Positions 15,132-23,449 of a DNA stretch of 29,491 bases are shown here, in pieces. Source of the DNA: UBA9076 sp964418835. Lineage in GTDB: Bacteria; Bacillota_I; Bacilli_A; Erysipelotrichales; Erysipelotrichaceae. Below the pieces are notes generated by a model that saw only the letters and a list, made by a program, of their open reading frames with translations, did no database searches and was not told the DNA's origin. Each line of letters starts with the position of its first letter. Within the stretch, counting starts at the first letter, position 1. The position numbers and the translations under genes were made by a program. The stretch is taken from the NCBI GenBank assembly GCA_964418835.1, contig CAYQNJ010000016.1, forward strand, positions 1 through 29,491, in the 5' to 3' direction.

Positions 15132-15572
15132 CTATAGTCCTAATATCTTTTTAAATTCTCCTAAATAACTTCTTGAAACATATACAGAATCACCCTTTTT
15201 TAATTCGATTGCTATGGTTCCCTAAAACTAAAATCCAATCTTTTTACATAATCTAGATTTACAATATCTGTATTTGAAACTCTTACAAAATTTTTCTTGT
15301 CCAAAGTTTCTTGTAATTCATATAGTCTCTTGTTTATTTCATAATTGCTTTTATTTGTATATGCATATACTTTTTTATTTAATGAATTAAAACCTAATTA
15401 CTTCTTTTAAATCTAATAAAATCACTTCTTCTTCGTTTTTCGCAATTAATCTATTTGAATTACTTGAGTTCACAAATCTAGAAATACTTTCGATATCATC
15501 ATTCATTTCATTAGATATGATGATTACTTCTGTCTCTTTTACATCTTTATATATTTTGATTGAAAGTTTCAT
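15132..15572 (-). pseudogene. LytTR-type DNA-binding regulator gene with two frameshifts
   Basis: A strong AAGGAGGGG ribosome site precedes the ATG at 15572. The first frame (MKLSIKIYKD ... DLKEVIRF, 61 codons) stops at 15387. Skipping one T of the TTTT run at 15389-15392 continues as NSLNKKVYAYTNKSNYEINK, then LDKKNFVRVSNTDIVNL. A second lesion near 15220-15222 (GGG, one G short) shifts the frame again, and the end reads KKGDSVYVSRSYLGEFKKIL, stopping with TAG at 15132-15134. The joined product of about 147 residues is an N-terminal region plus a complete LytTR domain, as in regulators paired with DUF3021 proteins. Both lesions are in short homopolymers, so sequence error is possible. Confidence 0.75.
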
Positions 15573-15628
15573 GTCCCCTCCTTGTAATTCAATTCTATTT
15601 TATTTAGGAATAAAAACATTAATATTTA

Positions 15629-15659
15629 GATAGGTTGTAATATTTATAGGATAACTTGT
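15629..15659 (-). promoter_or_regulatory. Two direct repeats 21 bp apart, candidate LytTR binding site
   Basis: On the minus strand ACAAGTTATC (15659-15650) and ACAACCTATC (15638-15629) are direct repeats with a period of exactly 21 bp, two helical turns. This is the geometry of LytTR-family operators. The site lies upstream of the LytTR gene start and of a TAAAAT box at 15597-15602, so it may serve autoregulation. Confidence 0.45.
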
Positions 15660-15661
15660 AT

Positions 15662-17026
15662 CTAATTATTCATTTCTTCTATTGCAAATTTAAATTGTTG
15701 TATAAATAATAATCCAGTAAATATAGAAGCTAATATATCTGCAATAGGTTCAGCAAGATATATAGAGTTAGTTGGATTACTTGTTAGTACCCTTGGTAAT
15801 ATAAATATCAATGGTATTAACAATATAAATTTCCTGGTGATAGCTGCCAGAATTGATGCTTTAGCATAACCCAATGCAGTGAAAGTTAATTGACAAGCTA
15901 TTTGAACACCTAAAATAAATAATCCAAAAATATAAATTCTTAATGCACTATGAGTAAAACTCATAAGTGCAGGATCTTTTGTAAAAATTGATATAAACAA
16001 ATTTGGAAATAATTGTATTAAAGCCCATATAGTAAATGAATAAGAAACACATAAGGTTAAAAGTAGTTTAACTGTTTTCTTAACTCTATCAACATTTTTA
16101 GCACCATAATTAAAACTGATAATAGGTTGTGCACCTTGCCCTAAACCATTCATTGGAAGTAAGGCAAATTGTAATATGCTAGACATTATTGTCATAGCAC
16201 CTACTGCTAAATCTCCTCCATAGTGAAGTAAAGATGCATTGAAACTAATATTCAAAATACTTTCACTTGATTGCATAATAAATGAGGATAAACCTAACTT
16301 AATACTTGGAATATATATTTCATTTCTCAATTTTAAATTCTTTTTCTTTATTTTAAGCTTAGTTTTATTACCAAATAAAAACTTTATAACATATAAACAA
16401 GATAATCCTTGAGAAATAATTGTAGCTAAAGCAGCTCCTTTTACACCCATATTAAGCATATATATAAATATTGGATCAAGTACTATATTACAAATCGCAC
16501 CAATTAAAACTGAAATCATGCCTTCTTTGGCAAAACCTTGAGCTGTCACAAAAGCAGTTAATCCCAATGTTAGTTGTACAAAGATTGTTCCTATAGCATA
16601 GATATTCAAATAGTCTAAAGCAAAGTTAATAGTATTTTGGCTTGCTCCAAACAAAAGTAATAAATCCTTACCAAAAATTATTATTACTGGTGTTATTACC
16701 ATAGCTACTAACACTAATAAAGTAACACTATTTCCAAGTGTTGCTTCTGCACTATCTATATCTTTTTTACCCATGAATACCGATGCTCTAGGAGCAGCTC
16801 CAGCACTAACTAGAGCAGCAAATGCAGATACAATCATTATTATAGGCATTGTAACACCAAGCCCTGTTAACGCTAACGCTCCATCATTAGGCATATGACC
16901 AATATAAATTCTATCTACAATGTTATACAACATATTAATTAACTGAGCTGTAATTGTAGGTATAGCGAGTCTAAATAACAACTTATTTATTGGTTCATAT
17001 CCTAAGGGGTTTTGTTTGTGTTCCAT
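15662..17026 (-). CDS. MATE-family multidrug efflux transporter (MepA-like)
   Basis: The 454-residue protein has about 12 TM helices in two homologous halves, the normal MATE size. The start NKLLFRLAIPTITAQLINMLYNIVDRIYIG is the classic first-helix motif; SAGAAPRASVFMGKKD (about 79-94) is typical of the MepA branch, and QGAQPIISFNYGAKN marks the second half. It would export cationic drugs or dyes in exchange for Na+ or H+. It is transcribed as a separate unit upstream of the damaged LytTR-DUF3021 locus; no clear terminator separates them. No regulator of MarR type is adjacent, though a TetR gene lies about 1 kb away. Confidence 0.93.
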   Translation of the reverse strand: MEHKQNPLGYEPINKLLFRLAIPTITAQLINMLYNIVDRIYIGHMPNDGALALTGLGVTMPIIMIVSAFAALVSAGAAPRASVFMGKKDIDSAEATLGNSVTLLVLVAMVITPVIIIFGKDLLLLFGASQNTINFALDYLNIYAIGTIFVQLTLGLTAFVTAQGFAKEGMISVLIGAICNIVLDPIFIYMLNMGVKGAALATIISQGLSCLYVIKFLFGNKTKLKIKKKNLKLRNEIYIPSIKLGLSSFIMQSSESILNISFNASLLHYGGDLAVGAMTIMSSILQFALLPMNGLGQGAQPIISFNYGAKNVDRVKKTVKLLLTLCVSYSFTIWALIQLFPNLFISIFTKDPALMSFTHSALRIYIFGLFILGVQIACQLTFTALGYAKASILAAITRKFILLIPLIFILPRVLTSNPTNSIYLAEPIADILASIFTGLLFIQQFKFAIEEMNN

Positions 17027-17086
17027 TAAATAATAACCTACCCTTCTATCTTATAATTTCAAACAAAAATAATATTTATATCAAGT

Positions 17087-17111
17087 TAAGAAAAAGGTAT
17101 TTTATACCTTT
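17087..17111 (-). terminator. Terminator of the cyclophilin-YitT-HAD operon
   Basis: AAAGGTAT (17093-17100) and ATACCTTT (17104-17111) pair around a 3-base loop and overlap the stop codon at 17102-17104. On the minus strand a short TTC/T-rich tail follows. Confidence 0.6.
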
Positions 17112-17803
17112 AATTCAATATATTTAACTAATTCTTCTAATGAACCAATAAAACTAGATTCAAATTCTTTATTTGATCTATTTATTAAATTGTCAGTAAC
17201 AACTAATACTTCTAGACCTATTTGTTTTGCTGCCATATCTTCATCAATATCATTACCTATCATCAAACAATCTTCAATGTTTAAGTTAAACTTATCTAAA
17301 ATTTCTTTAAAGTATAAAGGATTAGGTTTGCAAAAATGATAATTTTCATATGTAGTTACTTCTTTAAAATCATCAATACTTAAACCAGCCCATTGTATTC
17401 TTTTTTCTGTTGCAATTGAAGGAAATAGTGGGTTAGTAGCTAAAATTAAATCATAGCCTTTATTTTTTAATACATTAATTAACTCTTTTGCATGAGGTGT
17501 AGAACTTGTAGTAATCTTACTATTTTCAAAATCATTCAGATAAAAATCTTCAAATAGTTCTTGAGTCTCTAACTTACTATAATTAGAAACATCTTCAAAT
17601 ACCTTCCAAAACATTTCTTCATTACTAAGACTACCATCATTAGCAACCATTGCTTTAGTGCCTTCTATCAAGCCATTCATAACTCTATTTGAATCAAAAT
17701 TCTTACTAAATTTAAGTCCTACCGAGCCAAAATAACTTTTCACAAATTTTTCTTGGTCCATATGTAGTAGTGTTCCATCTAAGTCTAATAATATTGTTTT
17801 CAT
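17102..17803 (-). CDS. HAD-superfamily hydrolase (phosphatase)
   Basis: A 233-residue phosphatase of the haloacid dehalogenase superfamily. Motif I is LLDLDGTLL with nucleophile D7 and acid D9; motif II is ILATNP with the Thr; motif III is the Lys in CKPNP; motif IV is GNDIDED. A helical cap lies between motifs I and II. The substrate, probably a small phosphorylated metabolite, cannot be predicted. AAGGAGT lies before the ATG. It follows yitT by 9 bases and is the last gene of the ppi-yitT-HAD operon, ended by a hairpin that overlaps its stop. Confidence 0.88.
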   Translation of the reverse strand: MKTILLDLDGTLLHMDQEKFVKSYFGSVGLKFSKNFDSNRVMNGLIEGTKAMVANDGSLSNEEMFWKVFEDVSNYSKLETQELFEDFYLNDFENSKITTSSTPHAKELINVLKNKGYDLILATNPLFPSIATEKRIQWAGLSIDDFKEVTTYENYHFCKPNPLYFKEILDKFNLNIEDCLMIGNDIDEDMAAKQIGLEVLVVTDNLINRSNKEFESSFIGSLEELVKYIELKV

Positions 17804-17812
17804 AATACTCCT

Positions 17813-18688
17813 TTACGCTAGGCGTTTTTCAAATCCCCCAGTTACATTCGCATTACTCATAATAATAAATGCTTTTGGATCTAATCTTAATATGTCTTTT
17901 TTAATTCTATTTACTTCAATCTTTGAACAAATAGTAACTAATACTTCAGTCTGATTATTGGTGTATGCCCCAAAACCATTCCAATAAGTAACTCCCCTAA
18001 CATATTTTTTCATAATTTCTTCTTTTACATTTTTTTCTTTTGTGAAAATAACTAAGCTAACTTCAATATTTTGATAATGTAATTTATCCATAGCAAGAGA
18101 AAATATAACCGCATAAATAATTGAATAAATCGCAATTCTAATATCAAACAACACCGCACAAACTATATATATAAAGAAATTTACTATTATTGATAAACCA
18201 CCAACACTAGATCCTGGTTTTTTTATACTTGTATAAACACCAATAATATCCATTCCTCCTCCACTAGCTCCACTCATAAGTACCAAACCACACCCAAGTC
18301 CTGCAAGTATACCACCTGTAAGTAAAGAGGCTAGTTTTTCATCAAGTATTTGTGTATGTGACATTGGAATAATTGAAAATAAAATAGTTTGAATAATTAT
18401 TGCAAGTAAAGTTTTTCTAAAGAAATTCTTTGAAACTCCTTTATAAGCTAAAATTAATAAAGGTATATTTAGAAAGAAATTAATAATCCCTGCAATCTCA
18501 AAGTTAACTTTTAATTTAAATATATCTGTAATAATTGTTCTTAGTATTTGAGCTATACCAATAACTCCACCATTATATAAACCAATAGGTACAATAAATA
18601 AATTAATACCTAAAACAAATATTAATGTACCAAAAACCAATAAAAATAGATCTTTTAATTTAGGATTAACATTATCTAAAATATTCAT
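17813..18688 (-). CDS. YitT-family membrane protein (DUF161 plus DUF2179)
   Basis: The 291-residue protein has five or six TM helices in the first 200 residues, with GLYNGGVIGIAQIL, LTGGILAGLGCGLVLMSGASGGGMDIIG and SVGGLSIIVN, the glycine-rich marks of the YitT family. A soluble C-terminal DUF2179 domain follows (about 205-291, VTYWNGFGAYT to LRLDPKAFIIMSNANVTGGF). Transport activity is suspected for the family, but substrate and direction are unknown. It starts 1 base after the cyclophilin stop (TAATATG) without its own ribosome site, so translation is coupled. Confidence 0.9.
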   Translation of the reverse strand: MNILDNVNPKLKDLFLLVFGTLIFVLGINLFIVPIGLYNGGVIGIAQILRTIITDIFKLKVNFEIAGIINFFLNIPLLILAYKGVSKNFFRKTLLAIIIQTILFSIIPMSHTQILDEKLASLLTGGILAGLGCGLVLMSGASGGGMDIIGVYTSIKKPGSSVGGLSIIVNFFIYIVCAVLFDIRIAIYSIIYAVIFSLAMDKLHYQNIEVSLVIFTKEKNVKEEIMKKYVRGVTYWNGFGAYTNNQTEVLVTICSKIEVNRIKKDILRLDPKAFIIMSNANVTGGFEKRLA

Positions 18689-18689
18689 A

Positions 18690-19124
18690 TTACAATAATT
18701 CTATTTTAGCTATTACATCACCATTTTTCATTTTTAATACTGCATCAATGTTATCAGTAACTTGTCCAAATACAGTATGTACTCCATCTAAATGGGGTTG
18801 AGGTGCATGACATATAAAAAATTGACAACACCCAGTATTCTTACCAGCATGAGCCATGCTAAAAGTACCTGTCACATGCTTATGAACATTCTTTTCAGTC
18901 TCACAAGGTATTGTATAACCTAGTCCTCCAGTTCCTGTACCATAAGGACATCCTCCTTGTGATACAAATCCTGGTATTACTCTATGGAATGTCTTCCCAT
19001 TGTAATATCCTTCTTTAATTAACTTCACGAAGTTTTCTACTGTTATTGGAGTTTCTTCTGGATATAGTTCAAAAAGAATCTCCTCATTATTTTCCATTGT
19101 TATTTTACCTTTAATTAGTTCCAT
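18690..19124 (-). CDS. Peptidyl-prolyl cis-trans isomerase, cyclophilin type
   Basis: A 144-residue single-domain cyclophilin without signal peptide, so it acts in the cytoplasm to speed proline isomerisation in folding proteins. Hallmarks are ENFVKLIKEGYYNGKTFHRVIPGF with the catalytic Arg in FHRV, SQGG, GTFSMAHAG, QFFICHAPQPHLDG and HTVFGQV. The usual Met after GF is Val, and the Trp found in cyclosporin-binding members is His, so drug binding is likely weak, as in many bacterial forms. AAGGAG lies before the ATG. It leads an operon with yitT and a HAD phosphatase; the functional link is unclear. Confidence 0.93.
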   Translation of the reverse strand: MELIKGKITMENNEEILFELYPEETPITVENFVKLIKEGYYNGKTFHRVIPGFVSQGGCPYGTGTGGLGYTIPCETEKNVHKHVTGTFSMAHAGKNTGCCQFFICHAPQPHLDGVHTVFGQVTDNIDAVLKMKNGDVIAKIELL

Positions 19125-19147
19125 GTTTTTATCTCCTTAACTCTTAT

Positions 19148-19156
19148 ATCTTATCA
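19148..19156 (-). promoter_or_regulatory. Extended -10 for the cyclophilin operon
   Basis: On the minus strand TGATAAGAT, an extended -10, lies 24 bases before the ATG at 19124. The -35 region is a T-run without a clear consensus. Confidence 0.4.
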
Positions 19157-19194
19157 AATTAATAAAAAAAAAGAATATATTTACTACTAATACA

Positions 19195-19219
19195 TAAAAA
19201 AGCAACTTTTTAAGTTGCT
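19195..19219 (-). terminator. Terminator of the TetR/coiled-coil unit
   Basis: AGCAACTT (19201-19208) and AAGTTGCT (19212-19219) pair around a 3-base loop and are followed by TTTTTTATG on the minus strand. The stem overlaps the TAG stop at 19218-19220. Confidence 0.85.
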
Positions 19220-19517
19220 AGTCTAAATCTCTTAATTGTTTATTTAATAAGTCAATAACTTTTTGGTTTGCTTTAATTGAATCAAGAATAATATCAGCTT
19301 GATTCATAGAAACGTTGTTTTCTTTAAATTGGAAATATGCTTCACCAAGTCTTGTATAAGCTTGTCTAATCTTTCTTTCATGATTACCAATTTGTGATTT
19401 TAAATCAAGTTTCTTAGCTTCAGAATCAAACTTTGTGCTTAACTTACCTACACCTTTTTCTAATTGTTTTGATGTTTTATTTAATACATCCTCTAAATCT
19501 TTAAACATTTTACTCAT
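19218..19517 (-). CDS. Small coiled-coil protein, function unknown
   Basis: A 99-residue, highly charged helical protein. The first third is Lys/Glu-rich and amphipathic (MSKMFKDLEDVLNKTSKQLE). The centre, KSQIGNHERKIRQAYTRLGEAYFQFKE, resembles the heptad core of small Firmicutes coiled-coil proteins, and a second helix closes the chain. No signal peptide or TM helix. An in-frame ATG two codons upstream abuts the GGAG ribosome site directly, so the ATG at 19517 with 7-base spacing is the better start. It overlaps the end of the TetR gene by 8 bases (ATGAGTAA) and is very likely co-translated with it, so it may be part of the response that TetR controls. Confidence 0.7.
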   Translation of the reverse strand: MSKMFKDLEDVLNKTSKQLEKGVGKLSTKFDSEAKKLDLKSQIGNHERKIRQAYTRLGEAYFQFKENNVSMNQADIILDSIKANQKVIDLLNKQLRDLD

Positions 19518-20082
19518 TTTCATTCTCCTTCTTTAATAGATCACTAACTATTTTTTTAATCTCTTCAGCATCATCCATACCCTGTTTCACAAGATCATTT
19601 ATACCACCAACTATGGCTTTTGCATAAAATTCTGGACTTTTTATATTTAACTTTTCATCTTCATTACCTTTATTTATTATATTGGTAAGTTCATTACTCG
19701 CAGTTTTTTTAACTTCATCAATTGTTTTAGTAGTAAGTTGTACTAAGTCTTTTGTTGTTTTATCATCACTAAACTTATCCCAAAAATCTTTAAGTCCTTT
19801 AGAGAAGTTATCCACAAAGTTATTTAATTGTTTATCAAAATCTTGTTGATTATCCATATTCTTTTCTAAATCAACCTTAAAGTTTTCATTATATCTTTTT
19901 GCAATTTCATCAACAACATCATCCTTTGAACTAAAGTAATAATAGAATAATCCTTGCGCTACATTCAATTCTTTTACTATTGCACTAACTGCAGTTTTTG
20001 CAATTCCATTTTCTTTAAACAACTTTTCTGCAGCATCAACTATTTCACTTTTTCTTTCTTCACTATCTTTAGTAATACGCAT
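19510..20082 (-). CDS. TetR-family regulator, probably autoregulated
   Basis: A 190-residue regulator. The helix-turn-helix is typical: RKSEIVDAAEKLFKENGIAKTAVSAIV, then ELNVAQGLFYYYFSSKDDVV with the recognition helix. The C-terminal domain is helical and acidic. An in-frame ATG 10 codons upstream lies before the ribosome site; CAGGAGG sits 8 bases before the ATG at 20082, so that ATG is the real start. Its promoter contains a perfect 13-bp palindrome over the -35 box, the usual place for a TetR operator, so it probably represses itself and the coiled-coil gene downstream. The ligand is unknown. Confidence 0.88.
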   Translation of the reverse strand: MRITKDSEERKSEIVDAAEKLFKENGIAKTAVSAIVKELNVAQGLFYYYFSSKDDVVDEIAKRYNENFKVDLEKNMDNQQDFDKQLNNFVDNFSKGLKDFWDKFSDDKTTKDLVQLTTKTIDEVKKTASNELTNIINKGNEDEKLNIKSPEFYAKAIVGGINDLVKQGMDDAEEIKKIVSDLLKKENENE

Positions 20083-20102
20083 TTTAATTACCTCCTGAAT
20101 AA

Positions 20103-20134
20103 AATATAACAAACGACTGACTGATTGTCAATCA
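20103..20134 (-). promoter_or_regulatory. Consensus promoter with a TetR-type operator
   Basis: On the minus strand TTGACA (20131-20126), exactly 17 bases and TATATT (20108-20103) form a near-perfect sigma-A promoter. TGATTGTCAATCA (20122-20134) is a perfect 13-bp palindrome covering the -35 box, the likely operator of the TetR protein encoded just downstream. The -10 of the divergent rlmA gene lies about 35 bases away. Confidence 0.7.
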
Positions 20135-20167
20135 ATAATATTTATTATATTACTATATAAAATATTG

Positions 20168-20173
20168 TATGAT
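20168..20173 (+). promoter_or_regulatory. rlmA -10 box placing the start at the ATG (leaderless)
   Basis: TATGAT ends 6 bases before the ATG at 20180, with no Shine-Dalgarno sequence. This is the same spacing as for the gene starting at 6751. Confidence 0.4.
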
Positions 20174-20179
20174 ATTTAT

Positions 20180-20956
20180 ATGAAAATAATATGTCCTATA
20201 TGTAAAAATGAATTAGCTAATAAAGAAAGATCTTATATTTGTATAAATAAACATACCTTTGATATATCAAAATATGGTTATTTAAATCTTTCTATAAATA
20301 AAACTAATACTGGTGATAACAAAGAAATGATAAAAGCTAGAACCATGTTTTTAGAAACCGATTCATATAAACCTTTAAAAGATAGATTAAATAATGTAAT
20401 TAACTCTTATAATAAAACATCTTTATTGGATCTTGCATGTGGAGAAGGATATTATACAAAATCATTTAATATATTACATAAATATGGAATAGATTTATCT
20501 AAAGAAGCTATAACCTACGCAAGTAAAAAAGATAAAACAACAACTTATATAATTTCTTCTATATATGAACTACCTTTTGTTGATAATACTTTTGATATAG
20601 TAACAACAATATTTGCTCCAATATCAAAAAAAGAAATAAACAGAGTACTAAAAAAAGATGGTGTATTTATATTAGTAACTCCATCTAAAGATCATTTATT
20701 TAAATTGAAGGAGGTAATTTATGATACTCCTTATCTAAATGAAGAAGAAGATATCTTAATTAATGGATTAAAACTAATAAATAAGGAAGAACTAAAATAC
20801 AATTTTACATTAAACAATAACAATGAAATTAAAAGCCTTTATACTATGACTCCTTATTATTTTAAAACAAGTAAAAAAGACGCAAGTAAATTAGATAATA
20901 TAAACACTCTAACTATTAATGCATCTTTTACTATTTCTATCTATAATAAGAATTAA
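20180..20956 (+). CDS. rlmA: 23S rRNA (guanine-N1)-methyltransferase RlmA-like
   Basis: RlmA methylates N1 of a guanine in helix 35 of 23S rRNA (G745 in E. coli, G748 in the Gram-positive branch). The 258-residue protein starts with a zinc ribbon, C5-P-I-C8 then C21-x3-H25, followed by the family segment KYGYLNLS and GDNKEMIKARTMFLE. Then comes the Rossmann domain with LLDLACGEGYYT (about 89-100), YGIDLSKEAI and LPFVDNTFDIV. A TTG 15 bases upstream is in frame, but relatives start directly before the CPxC motif, so the ATG at 20180 is preferred. It is a single gene in plus orientation, and its stop overlaps the nadD stop on the other strand. Confidence 0.85.
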   Translation: MKIICPICKNELANKERSYICINKHTFDISKYGYLNLSINKTNTGDNKEMIKARTMFLETDSYKPLKDRLNNVINSYNKTSLLDLACGEGYYTKSFNILHKYGIDLSKEAITYASKKDKTTTYIISSIYELPFVDNTFDIVTTIFAPISKKEINRVLKKDGVFILVTPSKDHLFKLKEVIYDTPYLNEEEDILINGLKLINKEELKYNFTLNNNNEIKSLYTMTPYYFKTSKKDASKLDNINTLTINASFTISIYNKN

Positions 20957-21528
20957 ATATATAGCTTATTATCTTCAATATACTCTAATACTTCAGGTTC
21001 TATTAGTTCAGAAATTCTGAATTTTTTTAATTCTTTTCTTATGCTACTTGATGAAATTTTTTGAGGGTAAACAGTTGTAAAAATAATACTATCTAAAAAT
21101 TCTTCAAATTCCTCTTTTAGATAATTCTCATCTATATTATCCCTATCCACAACTAATAATTTATACTTAGACAAAATATATTCAAATCTTCTCCATGATT
21201 TAAAACTCTTTAGATTATCAAACCCTAACACAAAGAATATTTCACTATCTTCATACTTTTCTTGAAAGTGATCAAGTGTTTGATAAGTATACTTTAAATC
21301 TCCATGTAGTTCATAATCACTAACACAAAGATTTGTATTACCTTCACACATAATCTTCAACATATTTAATCTATGCATATCATCAACTAAATGCTCCTTA
21401 TTATACTTATAACCTGTTGGCACAAATATAACTTTGTCACAGTATTTATTATTGATTAAACTAAGAGCTATTTGTTTGTGCATGATATGTGGTGGATTAA
21501 AACTACCACCAAAAATAGCTATTTTCAT
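20953..21528 (-). CDS. nadD: Nicotinate-nucleotide adenylyltransferase
   Basis: NadD adenylates nicotinate mononucleotide with ATP to give deamido-NAD. The 191-residue protein starts with the nucleotidyltransferase signature GGSFNPPHIMH (7-17), continues with VIFVPTGYKYNKE and FVLGFDNLKSF, and ends with the ISSSSIRKEL segment (about 167-176) that completes the ATP site. Length is normal. Its ATG overlaps the nadE stop by 4 bases (ATGA). It is the last gene of the seven-gene operon and supplies the step between pncB and nadE. The stop shares bases with the convergent rlmA stop (20953-20956). Confidence 0.94.
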   Translation of the reverse strand: MKIAIFGGSFNPPHIMHKQIALSLINNKYCDKVIFVPTGYKYNKEHLVDDMHRLNMLKIMCEGNTNLCVSDYELHGDLKYTYQTLDHFQEKYEDSEIFFVLGFDNLKSFKSWRRFEYILSKYKLLVVDRDNIDENYLKEEFEEFLDSIIFTTVYPQKISSSSIRKELKKFRISELIEPEVLEYIEDNKLYI

Positions 21529-23444
21529 AATTCAATACTCTCTAAATCTTTTAACCAAACACTATATGTTGCATCACTTGGCATCCTTAAATCACCTCTA
21601 GGAGATAACGATACACTTCCAACTTTAACTCCATCAGGCATACAACTACGTTTAAACTGTTGTGTAAAGAACCTTCTTACAAATACATCTAACCATTTAT
21701 AAATCTCTTCTTTACTATATTCATTACTAAAAGTGTTTTTCGCAAGTTCAAATATTTTTGAAGGTGTAGCCTTATTTCTAATAAAGTGATACAAGAAGAA
21801 ATCGTGTAATAAATAAGGACCAACCTTATCCTCTGTCTTTTGAACTATATTACCCTTACTATCTGGAGGCAATAATTCAGGAGAAATAGGAGTATCTAAT
21901 ATATCCTTTAACACCTCATAACTTCTACTATCATTATCTCTAACATAAGCAACTAAATACTTTACTAGAGTCTTTGGTATTGAAGAATTCACAGAATACA
22001 TGCTCATATGGTCACCATTATAAGTACACCAACCAAGAGCTAACTCACTTAAATCTCCTGTACCAATAACTAAACCATTTTCTTTATTAGCTATATCCAT
22101 TAACACCTGAGTTCTTTCTCTTGCTTGAACATTTTCATATGTTACATCATGAACACTAGGATCATGCCCAATATCTTTAAAGTGTTGTAAACAAGCATCC
22201 TTAATATTTATCTCTCTTAAACTAACTCCATAAACTTCCGCAAGTTTTAATGCATTATTATATGTTCTATCAGTAGTCCCAAAACCAGGCATAGTAATCG
22301 CAATAATATTAGAATTGTCAATATTTAACTTTTCATTTGCTTTAATCATAACTAAGAAAGCAAGAGTAGAATCCAAACCTCCAGATAATCCAATAACTGT
22401 CTTATTAATACCTGTATGTTTCATTCTTTTCGCTAAACCACTACTTTGAACATTTAATATTTCTTCACATCTTTCTTTTCTAATATTTTCATCACTTGGC
22501 ACAAACGGTGTTTTTTCGTATTTTCTAGTTAAAGTTTGTTTATTATCACTCAATTTAAAATAAACTTCCCTATATACATTCTTTTGTACTACACCCATAA
22601 AACTAATATCAGAAATTCTATCATTATTTAATTTACTAACATCAATATCCCCAATAACTAGTTCACCATCAAAACTAAATCTTTTTCCTTCATTAATTAA
22701 TCTACCAGCTTCATAAATTATATTAGAACCACCAAAAACCAAATCAGTAGTACTTTCATTAATATTATTAGAAACATAAATATAACCAGTAAATGTCTTA
22801 CTTGATTGAACCTTAATTAAATCATGTCTATATTGATGTTTAGAAATTAATTCATTACTCGCAGATAAATTAAATATGATATTAGCACCATTAATTGCAA
22901 GTTCATTACTAGGCGGATATACACTCCATAAATCTTCACAAATTTCTATACCAAAAGCTACCTTATTATTTCTAAAAATCAAATCAGTTCCACAGTTAAC
23001 TTCTTCATCACAAAACATAATTTTCTTACTCAACAACTCTTTACCACTTCTAAACCATCTTTTTTCATAAAATTCATTGTAGTTTGGAATATAAGTCTTT
23101 GGAACTATACCAAGTATACTCCCATCATTAATAACCACAGCACAATTAAATAAACTATTATCTATTACTACTGGGGCTCCAACAATAAATGTAATTTCTT
23201 TATTTTTAGAATAATCTTTTAATTTATTTATTGATTCATTACTAGCGTTAATTAAAGTTTCTTGTAAGAATAAATCATTACAAGTATATGCAGTAACACT
23301 AAGTTCACCAAAAGATAAGATATCAACCTTATTGTCTATAGCCTTATCAATCATCTTAATAATTTCATTTGTATTATATGCTGTATCTGCAACCTTTAAT
23401 GAAGTATTAGCACCTGCAACTCTTACAAACCCAAATCTTTTCAT
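21525..23444 (-). CDS. nadE: Glutamine-dependent NAD+ synthetase
   Basis: NadE amidates deamido-NAD to NAD, using ammonia released from glutamine. The 639-residue protein is the two-domain form. The N-terminal nitrilase-like glutaminase domain (1-about 290) has the triad E47 (FGELSV), K116 (VPKTYIP) and C169 (EICEDLW). The C-terminal synthetase domain has the PP-loop SGGLDST (354-360), the GTGDLSELALGWCTYNGDHM segment and the late VSLSPRGDLRMPSD. Having both domains means the enzyme can use glutamine rather than free ammonia. It lies between pncB (5-base gap) and nadD (4-base overlap), with GAGGGG as ribosome site. Confidence 0.95.
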   Translation of the reverse strand: MKRFGFVRVAGANTSLKVADTAYNTNEIIKMIDKAIDNKVDILSFGELSVTAYTCNDLFLQETLINASNESINKLKDYSKNKEITFIVGAPVVIDNSLFNCAVVINDGSILGIVPKTYIPNYNEFYEKRWFRSGKELLSKKIMFCDEEVNCGTDLIFRNNKVAFGIEICEDLWSVYPPSNELAINGANIIFNLSASNELISKHQYRHDLIKVQSSKTFTGYIYVSNNINESTTDLVFGGSNIIYEAGRLINEGKRFSFDGELVIGDIDVSKLNNDRISDISFMGVVQKNVYREVYFKLSDNKQTLTRKYEKTPFVPSDENIRKERCEEILNVQSSGLAKRMKHTGINKTVIGLSGGLDSTLAFLVMIKANEKLNIDNSNIIAITMPGFGTTDRTYNNALKLAEVYGVSLREINIKDACLQHFKDIGHDPSVHDVTYENVQARERTQVLMDIANKENGLVIGTGDLSELALGWCTYNGDHMSMYSVNSSIPKTLVKYLVAYVRDNDSRSYEVLKDILDTPISPELLPPDSKGNIVQKTEDKVGPYLLHDFFLYHFIRNKATPSKIFELAKNTFSNEYSKEEIYKWLDVFVRRFFTQQFKRSCMPDGVKVGSVSLSPRGDLRMPSDATYSVWLKDLESIEL

Positions 23445-23449
23445 AGTAA

